This document shows positions 10,817-22,455 of a stretch of 64,000 nt of DNA, in pieces (within the stretch, counting starts at the first letter, position 1; each line of letters begins with the position of its first letter). Under the pieces are notes generated by a model. The model searched no databases and had not been told where the DNA came from. It saw nothing but the letters and a program-made list of their open reading frames with translations. This DNA is from Sophora flavescens (lineage: Eukaryota; Streptophyta; Magnoliopsida; Fabales; Fabaceae), in the NCBI GenBank assembly GCA_030762895.1, contig CM061065.1, forward strand, positions 74,661,676 to 74,725,675, written 5' to 3'. The translations under genes were made by a program, and so were the position numbers.

Positions 10817-13800
10817 ATTTGCAATTTTATTTCCGACCAAAACATAATAGTGCTAGAGATTTTCTTAATACTTCACCAATGGCCGCTTCCCGTTTGCCAC
10901 CCCCAAGCACATGTACACGTTGCAATGCACGATTATTTTATCATGAATCATGTGACATGTGCTGCTCTGGTGGGAAGATATCGTTAGAACAAGTAGATGT
11001 ACCTCCGGAGTTGCTAGAAATATTTTCAGACAGTTCAGCCGAAGGAAGACATTTTAGACAACACATTAGGAGTTATAATCATGTGCTTTCATTCACTTCA
11101 ATGGGTGTACATATTGATGAGGATGTCGCTGCAACTGGACGTGGCATATATAGTTTTCGTGCTCAAGGTGCAATTTATCATAAGATAGGAGGATTCTATC
11201 CAACTGAGGGTTCAAGACCACGATTCTTGCAAATGTACATCTATGATACAGAGCATGAGTTACATAACAGGATGCTTGAAAACCCTCAACTTCAACAAAA
11301 TATTGTTCAAAAGTTGCAACAAATTCTCCATGGTTGCAATCCATATGTGCACGCATTAAGGCAACTTGCACAGCGTCCAGATGTACATGATTGTAGTCTA
11401 CTCATCAAGGAGCGCCCTGCTAATCAACCACGGTATAATATGCCAACTGCATCCCAAGTTGCAACAATTGTCGTTGGTGAAGACGCGGTATCAATCTCAA
11501 CTAAAAGGGATATCATCGTGATGAGTCATGTTGGGAATCTAATAAATGTTAAAGAAACTATGGGATATTATGATCCATTACAATATCCTCTATTATTCCC
11601 TTATGGAACATTTGGATGGGACCGCGAAACCACAAATGATGAAGGACAACCTATAACATGTCTAGAATATTACAGTTACATGCTTCAGGTACATAATGTA
11701 ATTTCTACAATATTTTGATTTATAAAATATAATAATTTACACAAAATAAATTTACATTAGTCATTAATTTTTTCATGGATTGTAGATTCGTTCCAATGAT
11801 TATTCCATATTGCTAAAATCGGGACGACTACTACAACAATATGTTGTAGACAACTATGTCAAGATCGAAGCAGCAAGGTTAAGGTGGGTCCAAACTCACC
11901 AAAGTAAAATTCGCTCTGAATTGTATCAAGGCTTGCAAGATGCTTTGCATGTGGGAGAAACTGCTACAAGTACTCTTCATAACATATATCAAAATTATTT
12001 ATACAAAAATATACGTCGAATACATCAAACACCATCAACACATACAATTACTCTTTGTAGAAAATATCGGACGGAGAACCATATTGCCTTCATCATTTAT
12101 TGGTAGCCGTCGAGACATGACACAACGGTATGAAGATGGTATGACTATTGTGCTTCACGACGGCAAACCTGATATTTTTCTTACCATGACATGCAATCCT
12201 TCATGGATTGAAATATCATCTGAACTTGGCTCATATCAAACTCCACAAGATCGTCCAGACTTGCTGACAAGAATCTTTCGTTCAAAGTTCGAGCAATTGA
12301 AGCATGACCTAATTAAAAAAGGCGTCTTAGGAAAGGTCATAAGTTATATGTATGTAACTGAATTCCAAAAACGAGGATTGCCTCACGTGCATATGCTACT
12401 GATCATGGAACCTAATGACAGATTACGTAACCCATAAGAATATGATACCGTTGTTAGAGCGGAAATACCAAAATTTGAAGAAGAACCACAATTACATGCC
12501 GCAGTGATAAAACACATGATTCATGGACCGTGCGGTAGACTGAATCCAAGATCACCATGTATGAAGGATGGCCAATATAAGAAGGGGTTCCCAAAAGAGT
12601 TCCTCCAAGAGACACGACAAGGTATTGACTCATATCCACGGTATAGAAGACGGAATGATGGTCCAGTACCTTTGAATAGACATATATCTATAGATAATAG
12701 ATGGGTGGTCCCTTATAACCCATGGTTGCTGTTAAAGTATGACTGTCATATAAATGTTGAAGTGTGCAGTAGTATCAAGAGTATCAAGTACCTGTATAAA
12801 TATGTCTATAAAGGTCCTGATCGAGTTGCCATGGAGGTTCATATGGATGAGGTCAAGCAGTATATTGATGCAAGATGGATTTGTGCTCCAGAGGCATTAT
12901 GGAGAATATTTTCATTCACCATGTACCGAATGTATCCAAGTGTTGAAAGATTACAAATCCACCTACCAAATCAACATCAAGTGTGATACCGTACAAATCA
13001 AAGAATCGACGATGTACTAAATGATGCGCGTAACTCCATAACAATGCTCACACAATTCTTTGCCCTGAATCGGAAAGATCCACAAGCAAGGTGTTATCTG
13101 TACAGGGAGATTCCAGAACACTATTTGTGGAAAAAATGAAATAAAGAATGGGTCAGACAAAGAATACAAAGGAAAGTTATTGGACGAATCTATACAGTGT
13201 CACCTTCAGACGGGGAGAAATTCTATTTGCATGTATTATTATCTCATATAAGAGGACCAACCAGTTGGGATTACTTGCTCACAGTAAACAACACATGCTA
13301 CACCACATTCCAAAAAGCAGCCGAGCAATGGGGCTTTTTAGAACAAGACAACAGTATTCATGAATGTTTAGTTGAAGCATCAAGTCTATGAATGCCATAT
13401 GCTTTACGTAGATTGTTTGCTACTATATTGGTCTTTTGTGAACCAACAGATGTAAGAAGCCTATGGGATGAGTTTTACACCCACATGGTAGAGGACTATC
13501 CTTTAACATCCTCTGTGAATGGGCCATCATTGATTAACATGCTATTAAGGGATTTGAATGACCTATTACTTCAACATGGAAAACAAATCACAGATTATGC
13601 TTTGCCTGAATTATCATTGGAGACCACTGAAGGTAATCCTGTTCCAAGAGTTATACAGGAAGAGCTATCGGTCCAAGTTCTTATTGAATATTTGAGTTTC
13701 GTTGAGAAGTTAAACGATGACCAGTTGTTTGCTTACAATACCATTATGGATGTTATCCAACGTAAGAATAGTCGGGTTTTCTTTGTGGATGGGCCAAGAG

Positions 13801-15119
13801 GAACGGGTAAGACATTCCTTTATCGCACCTTAATTGGAAAATTAAGACATTTGGGTCAAATTGTCTTGGCGACAGCCTCATCTGGTATAGCAGCTACATT
13901 ATTACCCAGTGGTAGGACGGCACATTCCCGATTTAAGATACCCATCAATATAGAAGAAGGGTCCTTTTGCTCAATAAGTAAACAATCTGATCTCGCGAAG
14001 CTAATAAGAGAAACAACAACAATCATTTGGGACGAGGCACCCATGACAAGTAAATATGCTATAGAAGCATTAGACCGCACCTTGAAGGATATTCTTGACT
14101 ATGATGCTCCATTCGGGGGGAACGTGATGATTATGGGAGGGGATTTCCGCCAAGTACTTCCTGTTGTTCCAAAAGGGACTAAGGCACAGACGATTTCTGC
14201 ATGTATCGTTAAATCTCATCTATGGGCTAATACAAAGGTATTGCATCTACGCCAAAACATGCGTGTATTACAAGATTGAGTTTTTGTCGACTATCTTATG
14301 CGGATAGGAGATGCTGTTGAACGTACAAAGGATAAAGATATGGTGAGGGCACCCCAAAAAATTGCAATTCCATGGGAAGGAGAAAGTTCGATATGTTTAC
14401 TTATACAACAAACATTCCCCAAATTAGAAGATCATGGTTGGGATGCATCTTATATGGTGGAAAGAGCGATATTAACACCAAAAAATGAGGATGTTCAGAA
14501 ACTAAATGACATTATTATCGAACATTTCCCAGGTGAAGAGCAAAGTATGTTGTCTTTTGATGAGGTCGAAGGGGACACAAGAAACTTATATCAACAGGAA
14601 TACTTAAATTCCATTGCTCCAGGTGGTTTGCCACCGCATATTCTGAAGGTAAAAAAAGGAGCACCACTGATGTTGTTACGAAACATTGACCCTAAATCTG
14701 GCCTCTGTAATGGTTCACGATTACTATGTCGTGGTGTATTTATGAACCTATTGGATATAGAAATCATAACAGGCAACCATACTGGAAGGAGAGCCTTCTT
14801 GCCCAGGATTAAACTAAAGACAACTAAGAGCGCGGGACTTCCCTTTGTGCTTATTAGGAAGCAATTTCCAGTTAAACTGAGTTTTACAATAACTATAAAT
14901 AAGGCACAGGGACAAACTATTCCCAATGTTGGGATTTATCTTCCACGACATGTGTTCAGTCATTGTCAATTATATGTGGCATTATCAAGAGGCGTATCTC
15001 AAAATGACACAAAAATCCTGATAAAAGAAGGAAAAATTGAAGGGGAAGATGGCCACTTCACCATAAATGTTGTCTTCAAGGATATTTTGTTATCTCAGAC
15101 TCTGGTATTGTATTTTTAA
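10817..15119 (+). pseudogene. Helitron Rep/PIF1-helicase transposase, inactivated
   Basis: The inferred exons are 10817-11688, 11786-11969 and 12061-15119, with GT-AG introns. The product would carry out rolling-circle transposition. The N-terminal part contains a CTRCNARLF-type zinc motif. The Helitron-like N region includes LTMTCNPSW near 12180, and the HUH motif reads GLPHVHML near 12380. The paired tyrosines of the Rep domain follow in YLYKYVYKG near 12795. The PIF1 helicase region has a Walker A-like GPRGTGKTF at 13793, Walker B-like IIWDEAP at 14024, GGDFRQVLPV at 14139 and a late VALSRG at 14975. Walker A here has GPRGTGKT, where PIF1 usually has GPGGTGKT. In-frame stops lie at 12435 (TAA), 12984, 13137, 13389 and 14277 (all TGA), yet the last exon has no frameshift. 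All five are explicable by C-to-T change of CAA or CGA. The element is not autonomous now. Confidence 0.92.
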
Positions 15120-15212
15120 ATTTATTAAATCATCTATACATATAATGCATTACACTAATATTACCCAGAACAACCAAAAATCATCTTATAAATTTAAAAT
15201 GTACAGTTGAAC

Positions 15213-15830
15213 TAGAGTTCAAGGAGAGCTAGCGTTTATTGCAAGAGATGATGACAAATATTTCGGGTATGTGCTGTGACAAGCAGGTAGGTTCATGTGA
15301 ACAACTTTTATTTAAACATTTTTCCACATCAATCTATTAACAATTCGACTAAAACAATGATAGGATCACAACTTTGAAAAACTATCGAAAATATTCAAGG
15401 CTGAGCGGTCAATCTCATCTTTATGCCCAGTTGACAACAAGGTGAATTCTAAAATTATATTAGAATACTTCATATTATGACGTTGTATAAAAAACCGATA
15501 TTCTAATCTTTTGATAATCAGGTACATCATCTAAAGATATACTCTTTTGGGTGGGGTGCCACAGTAACAACAGATAAGACTCAGCTATGGAACATGGTAA
15601 AAAGAGAATTGTGGGCTCAAATGTTAGAAAGGTAATGTATTATGTATTGTATTCGATATGATAATATACATATTTACTATATAAAAAGTTTTATTATTTC
15701 CACAATTTATTATAATACTATCTTTTTTTAACAAAAATTATTAGGAAACTTGAAGCTACATTACCAAACACAAGAAGTCGTGATAGCTCAATGCATTTGG
15801 AACAAAAATGGTCTTACTTGAGGATGTAAT
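15213..15830 (+). other. Spliced exon series of an unrecognised gene, possibly captured by the Helitron
   Basis: Three segments flanked by AG and GT signals stay in phase when joined: about 15362-15441, 15522-15630 and 15745-15828. They encode, in order, DHNFEKLSKIFKAERS..., then HHLKIYSFGWGATVTT..., then KLEATLPNTRSRDSS.... An upstream piece near 15213-15290 (GELAFIARDDDKYFGY) may be another exon. No stop interrupts the three central exons, unlike the neighbouring helicase. I do not recognise the family. It could be the end of the Helitron gene or a host gene fragment carried by it. Confidence 0.45.
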
Positions 15831-16377
15831 ATGTTCTTTTAATAATACATTATATTTGTTATGAATGATTGTGATAATGAATGTTCCAAATTTTTGTTTT
15901 ACATTTTTTATTTATTTTGTAGTTTATTAAACAAAAAAAACATTAAAGATGATAAAAAGTAAGATTTTTTGACAATCGTGACAAGGTAAGCAACTATTAG
16001 AAGTAAATTATGTATTTCTTTTTTTAATTTTATATGTTTTGTTACTTTTTATCTAACAAAAATCAATGCATTATAAATTTATTTTGTTTGTAATACAGGG
16101 AAATGCAAAAAGCTCCTGAAAATCGATTCATACATAATCTCCTTATAAATCTAAATGCTGAGTTGTCGATGTCAAATAATAGTTGTAACTAAATTATATT
16201 TGGTACCTTGGATTTGTTTTTTATTAGAATATGTATCTTATTTATTTTTACACTTATTTATAACACGATATTATTAACATAGTGATGTATATAATGTGTG
16301 TTTATATTATTACGACACATTGTAAAATTGAATAAATCTATACAACTAATACGAGTAAAAACATTAGAAATGCGGAT

Positions 16378-16447
<70 letters not shown>

Positions 16448-17795
16448 ACTCAAAAAACCGTTGTTATTATTATTTATTATAGATATAATTTTCTTGCGCT
16501 AAAATTCTATTCACCTTCTAGAATAAGGTGCCTAAATAATGCAAAAAACCGTGCCAACTTCCCACGATCGTAGCACTATCTTTTTCAATCCGTAGTTTTG
16601 TCCCTTATTATTTACGCCTTCATTTCTAATCACTCCGTTCTGGAAACAAACTTCTTCTCTCAGGTAATTTTTTTTGATTTCTCTTATCCCTCATTCCAAA
16701 TTACAGTCTTCAATTTCTTTTTCCAATTTCTCATTCCTATTTCTCTCTCACGCACACTCTCGCTCAAGAAGCACTGCTAGCCTTTCAGTTTCAAATTCAA
16801 CCTCACTCACATTGTGGATCGTACTGTTTCTGTTTCTCAACCTTCGAATCCGACTTCAATTTTCAGTCTTTGCGCCAAGGTCAGTTACTTTTTTCCATTT
16901 TATCTTCATGCCTATATATATCACTCTTTTGCACCTCATTTGTGGGTATTCCTTGAATTCTACAAATGAAATTAGTTAAACTATAAAATTTGGGAGATTT
17001 AGATGATGATGTTTTCATATTTACGATTTTTTAGCTTGTGTTATTTAAAAATCAATGTGGGAATTTAAGATTTTATCTTTAGGTTTTCATTTTTATGAAT
17101 TTATGCTTGTGTTGCTCATTATCGGTTTGGTCCGACATCTTTTTCATTTCCATTTTTTATGTTTTCATGCTTGTGTTGTTGATGTGAATAAAGAAAGAAT
17201 GAAAGTAATAAGCCCCTTCTGGAGAAGATGCAAAAAATCTCCACTCGAATCATGGGAGTGAATTACTGCCTTCTCTCTTCAATTCTTGTTCCCTATTCTT
17301 CCTTTCTCACCACTTTAAGACATTATCAATAAATTCACCAAAAAGCAATATTACCCACTATTACTTATTACTATACACTTGTCAAGTTTTTACCTTTTAA
17401 TTATGCCACGCCATTTAGTTTAATTTAATAATGTGAGGATATATGAGGCTTAATGATGTATTTGCTCTTTACAAACATTATTCAAAACAAAATACACTAT
17501 TAATTACAACTTCAAGTTTTGCACTAAAGACCATATTGAGATAAAGTAATACAAAATCTATGATTTAATTATGGACAATTAAATGGTATCCATGTTGGAT
17601 AGTGATTAAGTTCCATGTGCATTGATAATGTTGTACTTGGAGGTTAATAACCATGTCCTGTTATCCAAGTTTTATGGCCCCTGGATATAGTTACTTCAAC
17701 AAGTATGATGATATTGCAAGTATTCAAAGAATATAATTGTGTCTTATGCAGCTGGGTGTGCACTATAACGCCCTTTTCATGAATAGTGTGTGGGA
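15831..17795. other. Non-coding stretch; possible gene 5' leader but no gene
   Basis: Up to 16380 there is AT-rich sequence after the last exon. From about 16600 to 16900 the + strand is strongly pyrimidine-rich (CTCTCTCACGCACACTCTCG) and resembles a plant 5' UTR or promoter-proximal region, but no coding frame follows. This may be a captured promoter fragment. The rest, 16900-17795, is AT-rich and featureless. Confidence 0.4.
16383..16444. repeat. (AT)n microsatellite
   Basis: About 62 bp of uninterrupted AT dinucleotides. Confidence 0.95.
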
Positions 17796-18143
17796 CAAGG
17801 ATTAAGCATGTTTGAAGGTTTAAACATGTTCTTTTTGTATTAGTGAGCTTATGTTTCAAATTTTAGAAGAATCGGCATTGTAATGACCTCAAAACACACC
17901 AAAACGCACGAAATTCTGGTATCGACAGAACAACCAACGTTTAAACATTGGAGGAATCCACGTTTAAATGTTCCAACGCTTGGACATTGGATCTACGGAT
18001 GCTCAAGCGTGGCATGGTCCCCGACACGTGTGGGACATGAGGCAACGTGGAAACAACATATGGTGTAGACGTGGTGTAGAAGAGGCCACGCTCTATCATG
18101 GAAACACCCAATGCTAGAGCGTGGGCACGCACTCTAGCATGGG
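17796..18143 (-). repeat. Palindrome-rich LTR-like repeat fragment (family F, inverted copy)
   Basis: Read on the minus strand, this segment parallels 618-1010. Shared blocks include the ACGCTC-TAGC / CACGCT dyads, CCCACACGTGTCGGGGACC, CATGCCACGCTTGAGCATC and a final CTTCAAACATGCTTAATCC. It stops where the chromovirus LTR begins (18144), so the chromovirus inserted into or next to it. Confidence 0.6.
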
Positions 18144-18743
18144 TGTGACACCCTCTACCCCGCATACATTTAAAGCATTAAAAGATAAGATAGATAAAGT
18201 AAACATGCATCCTTTATTGAAAATTAAAAACCAAACAACGGGTAGAGAACACCACATTGTATCAAGTCTCAAAACGCGGAAAAATAAAACATAACATAAA
18301 CAAAATCCAACCCCTGATGTCACATACAGAGCTAGTATAACCAATCTGGAAATAACCTCGGATACAAACTGAACAAACTAACAAACTACTGAAAACTGGA
18401 AATCCTAACTACGAGTCGCGGCTTCTCAGAGTCACTCCTCAACTGGCTGCCCACCGTCCTCTGCATAAAAGATACATGCCACAAACAAGAAACATAGAGA
18501 TAGGGAGTAAGAAACATGTATACGAATATAATGGCAAGGAAGCAGTTAGCAAGATGAGCATACATCAAACAATCATGCTATAGCAGACAACAACATATCA
18601 TATCAATATCATCATACAAATGTGTATGCTATGCAATGTAACTCTGCTCCACTACTCCATCATGCACTTGGATCCATCTATCTCAGGAAGTCAACTTTGG
18701 AGTTACATCTCCACATTGGCAATAACCACCAAAGCCGGGGCAA

Positions 18744-18795
18744 TCCACCAAACCTTGGGTGGACCCTTAGGATAGCCGAGACACCTTACTCTCGG
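18744..18795 (-). repeat. Two hairpins preceding the main hairpin array
   Basis: The first hairpin has arms TCCACC (18744-18749) and GGTGGA (18758-18763). The second has arms CCGAG (18776-18780) and CTCGG (18791-18795). A degenerate relative of the second loop and right arm, CCTTACTCTCGGATG, recurs near 18851. The arrangement is like the array at 18956-19222, but the loops differ. Confidence 0.6.
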
Positions 18796-18955
18796 ATGCG
18801 CCACCACATTTGTAGATGATTCACTCAAATCGTCGCGGATGGCCAGATCGCCTTACTCTCGGATGACCTCCCCTATGTTGAACATTCTCCACTAACATCT
18901 CCGATGCGTGAATACATGATCAACACAATACACAAGAACAACCACCACCTCCGCT

Positions 18956-19222
18956 TGGGCCACTAGGCTACCCATGTTTTAACACCATCAACACCTCGAC
19001 CACTCAGCTATCGAGGGTTCTCGTTATCTTTCGTATTCATTAATTAAACACTCTAGTCGTATTGCACTGGAGATTACCACCTTGACCATCAAGCATCAAG
19101 GGCCCCTTGGCCACTAGGCTACCAAGGTACCATATCATCATTAACACTCTAGCCATTAAGCACTAGAGATTACCATCTTGATCATCATGCATCAAGCCCC
19201 CTTGGCCACTAGGCTACCAAGG
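18956..19222 (-). repeat. Array of eight hairpins with varying stems and a near-constant loop
   Basis: The 5-6-bp stems all differ or alternate while remaining paired. TGGG pairs with CCCA from 18956, CCTCGA with TCGAGG from 18994, and CTCTAG with CTGGAG from 19051. CCTTGA pairs with TCAAGG from 19080, CCTTGG with CCAAGG from 19105, and CTCTAG with CTAGAG from 19147. CTTGA pairs with TCAAG from 19177, and CCTTGG with CCAAGG from 19200. The 10-11-nt loops are variants of CCACTAGGCTA or CCATTAAGCA. Compensatory stem changes around a conserved loop indicate selection for a folded structure, most simply an RNA hairpin in the minus-strand chromovirus transcript. Its function is unknown. Confidence 0.85.
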
Positions 19223-19406
19223 TACAACAATCTTATCACTTGTCTTTGGTCTTCATGTTTCGTTGGTATTTTATTAAGTCTTTTTGAGAATTTGGGGTGG
19301 AAACCCCTGCTTCTGCATTGTTCTGCATTTTGTTCTGCATAGGTGAGCACGAGCGTACTGAGCTCTCCAGGCAAGCACGACCGTGCTGCCTGTCAAGCAC
19401 GGGCGT

Positions 19407-20731
19407 CGATAATTCTTTTAATGAAGAGTTATTTGACTCCTTTTCTCTATTAATTGTTGCTATCTTTGAGGTTTTTAGTCTTGATTTTGGTAGGAAATGT
19501 TGTTTTGTAAATATTTGTGTGAAGCATTGTTAATCAGCATTTTGCTCATGAATGCTCCAGCGTTGTCTCAAAATTTGTGTTTGCTTATGTAGTGAACTTG
19601 CTAGACCATGGATGAAGCATGGGTGAATAAACTATTGGTTGCTGCAGTGGGGATTACTTCCCAGTGGCTTTGCACTAAAGGACAAATCTGACAAGGACAC
19701 CTTTCCTCTCTCCTCATAGGCGCTGGCACTGCCATTTTAAGGAATCACACATGCCTAGGGATTTGATTTTACCACTTTTAAGGAATTGTGCCAGGGTTTA
19801 TTTTATTATTACTTTTGTTGCTGGTCCAAAATGGATTGAAAGAGAATAGGGTACTATATAAGCATTTAGGGAAACTCTAGTAGGAGACACTTTGATTTTA
19901 TTACACAATACCTTGTCCTTTCTTGAAGGCAGCACTGTTCGTCTTCTCCATCCAGCTGCTGCGTTTTTATTTTATCCATTGTAATGACTTCCTTTTCATT
20001 TCTACATTTTGCTTCTTGTAAGCTCATTATGAGCTAAACACTTTTAAACTTTAGGTATGCAAATGTAATGAATGCTTAGCTGAGTTATGTAATGAATATG
20101 TCTTCATCTTCTTTTATTATGCGTGAACTGTTATTTAATTAAGAGTGATCAACTTAATTAGATATTTAGCTTGCTTGGTTTGGAGAATTAAATATGTGGA
20201 AGTTGATAAAGGATAGAGGTTAAATCATTAATTGGAAAAATGAATGAAGTTTGATAGACTAGGAATGGTCATTCAAGCCTCTAAACTAGCTGGAACATGC
20301 TTATTAAGAGGGTGGTGTAATTAATCTGAATCTAGGAATAGAAAACAGTTAATTAACCTAACTATTAAGTGTTGCAAAACACACTTTTATTTCCTGGAGT
20401 TAGATGCTAGAGCATATTCAGAACATGATATAGACTAAGCAGGATTTATACTGCAGCATACCCAGAGCTATTTTCTCCATATTTGACAACATTTTCTCTT
20501 TACTGTTTGCCACTTACTTTCATTGCTTACTTCAAAGTTTTCTTTATTTTATTTGCACACTCACCACAATTTTTGGTTACCATTCCTATCTCCTAGAACA
20601 TATAATCTGATTTGGAATTTACTGAACCATTATAAACCCTGTGGGAACGATATCTGAACTTAGTTTCTATATTACTTGAGGCAATTGTGTATACTTGCAC
20701 AAGCTTAAAGACATCTGTTTTTAAGGGAACA
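19407..20731 (+). repeat. 5' LTR of Athila A
   Basis: 1325 bp, homologous to 53388-54694. It begins CGATAATTC where the 3' LTR begins TGATAACTC, so the first base is changed. Just after the start is an inverted pair ATTCTTTTAATGAAGAGTTAT. It has a TATA-like ACTATATAAG at 19853-19862, and ends GGGAACA. Confidence 0.9.
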
Positions 20732-20736
20732 AGTTT

Positions 20737-20755
20737 TTCGCACCGTTGCTGGGGA
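20737..20755 (+). promoter_or_regulatory. Primer binding site of Athila A (tRNA-Asp type)
   Basis: TTCGCACCGTTGCTGGGGA, starting six bases after the 5' LTR end, is a degraded match to TGGCGCCGTTGCCGGGGA, the complement of the 3' end of plant tRNA-Asp(GTC). That primer is typical of Athila. Confidence 0.75.
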
Positions 20756-20859
20756 TTGTTAATGGTGTTAAAATTCTGTTTTTAGATTATTAGTTCTGTA
20801 GTTAGAAGATCTAATACTCTGGGTGATTTGTTGTAGCACAGGGTACTGAAACTGTATGC

Positions 20860-22455
20860 ATGGGTTCTTGACTTGATTACAGACTTGATCCAGAGATAGA
20901 AAGGACATTCAGAAGGCTCAAGAGAGGTCAAACATCATCTCAGCCTTTACCTGAGTTGGTTATGAATACTCCAACTAACTCCACACCATATTCTATTAAA
21001 GCATTATCTCCTGCTGCTTCCGAAATGGCTGAAGAAGTGCCACAAGACAGTATGGCTATGGCCAATGACACAAACTGTTCTATTAGAAGCTATGCAGTAT
21101 TTGACCCTAAAGCAATGAATACTGGAATAGTAAGGACTCCAATCACTGCAGCTCAGTTTGAATTCAAACTTGTCATGTTTCAAATGTTACAAACAATTGG
21201 ACATTTTATTGGTGCTGCAACAGAGGATCCTCACCTGCATATCAAACAGTTTTTAGATGTAGCAAGCAACTTCAAAATTCCTGGAGTCACTAATGATACA
21301 TTTAGATTGAGACTATTCCCATTCTCTTTGGGAGGAAAAGCTAAGAACTGGTTGAACTCTCTGGATGCAAATTCAATTGACAATTGGAACAAGCTTACTG
21401 AGAAATTTTTAATCAAGTTCTTCCCTCCAACCATGAATGCAAAGATGAGAACTGATATCACTTCCTTCAAGCAGCAAGAAAACGAGCCACTATTTGAAGC
21501 CTGGGAGAGATTCAAACAACTTGAAAAGGAGTGTCGCCACCATGGTATCCCATATTATATTCAGATGGAGCATTTCTATAATGGTGTTCTACCTAGCTCA
21601 AGAATGATGCTGGATGCCTCAGCTGGAGGCAGTCTTCTCACTAAATCTTACAATGAAGCTCATGCTCCGATAGAGGGAATAGCAGCTAACAGTTATCAGT
21701 GGCCAACAACTAGACAAGCTACTGGAAAAACCAATGTTGTAGAAGGAGCCTTTGAAGTGAGTGAAGTGTCTGCACTATCAGCTCAAATGATATCCCTAAC
21801 TAATCTGGTAAGGGGATTGACTATGGAAACTCAAGGAAACTCCTCGGCACCACCTATAATGACTGGAGAAATGGTGAATGAACAGATTTACAAGAAAGAT
21901 GTTGTATCATGTGTATATTGTGGAGGAGATCATCTATTTTAAAACAACTCCTTAAATCCTGCTTCAATTAATTATGAAGGGAACAATAACTATAGAGGCA
22001 ACAACTCATATGGCAATTCAAGATGGCAGCCATCACAACATCCAAACTTGAAATACTCCAACTATAGTAACACCCTAAATCCACCCCCTGGATACAATCA
22101 GCATCAACAGCCAAGGCAGCAGCAACCACAGGCTCAGCAGAAAGCTTCAGAACCTTCTCTAGAATCCATACTGAAGGCATTTATGACAAACAAAGGCTGG
22201 AATGAGAAACTTAGAGACTTAAGTGGGACAGCTGGCTAGTGCAATCAAGTCAAGGCAAAGTGGTACATTACCTGCATCAACAGAAGATCCCAAAACCTCA
22301 ACTTCAGGAGGAGGAAAAGAACAATGCAAAGTAATCTATTTGAGAAGTGGTAAAGATGTGGAAGTAGCTGAGCTAAAGAGGAAACAGAAGGTGCAAGCTC
22401 AGAGCCCGAGAAGGAAAGAACTAGAGAACAAGACGCTGAATCAGAGTAACCGACA
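20860..22455 (+). pseudogene. gag: Athila A gag
   Basis: This is the capsid/nucleocapsid part. The probable start is ATG 20860, followed almost at once by an in-frame TGA. The long open part runs from 20956. It shows the plant gag core FRLRLFPFSLGGKAKNWLNS and a run ending in the nucleocapsid knuckle CVYCGGDH near 21910. The fourth cysteine is lost and a stop (TAA) lies within the knuckle at 21940. A glutamine/proline-rich stretch follows at about 22090-22150. The frame is displaced between about 22210 and 22440, then returns to the original frame, so at least two compensating indels exist. Frame and order are shared with the protease, consistent with a gag-pol polyprotein. Confidence 0.9.

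Larger units (their letters stand above)
8213..16200 (+). mobile_element. Helitron (rolling-circle transposon) with Rep/helicase gene; 3' limit uncertain
   Basis: The probable 5' end is A|TCTTCTATACAATAAG at 8213, homologous to the terminus at 5901. Inside are a multi-exon leader (9334 onward) and a Helitron RepHel gene reading through to 15119. The 3' end should be a short hairpin followed by CTRR and a T. I could not identify it with certainty, and the limit given is only where Helitron-like coding content stops. (TA)n runs at 8301-8359 and 9550-9586 lie within. Confidence 0.7.
18144..19406 (-). repeat. Chromovirus 3' LTR, distal part
   Basis: This is the downstream half of the LTR (R/U5 side), cut off from 54700-56000 by the insertion of Athila A. 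It starts on the + strand TGTGACACCC. It contains a hairpin array (18744-19222) and, near the break, dyads such as AGCACGACCGTGCT at 19374-19387. The break lies in the middle of another such dyad. Confidence 0.8.

Noticed and set aside
16540..16575. Possible Helitron 3' end (CGTG...CACG then ATCGTAG)
   Set aside because: The stem is only four base pairs and the distance to a CTRR end is poor. Not enough to fix the Helitron boundary.
16598..17261. Open frames suggesting a small gene after the (AT)n run
   Set aside because: They are low-complexity F/L/S-rich translations of pyrimidine-rich DNA, with no homologous domain and no consistent codon bias. At most it is a promoter or leader fragment.
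18956..19222. Hairpin series considered as a tRNA cluster, CRISPR array or satellite
   Set aside because: No tRNA cloverleaf or CCA-like ends are seen, spacing is irregular, there are no unique spacers between identical repeats, and the paired stem changes are not expected of a satellite.
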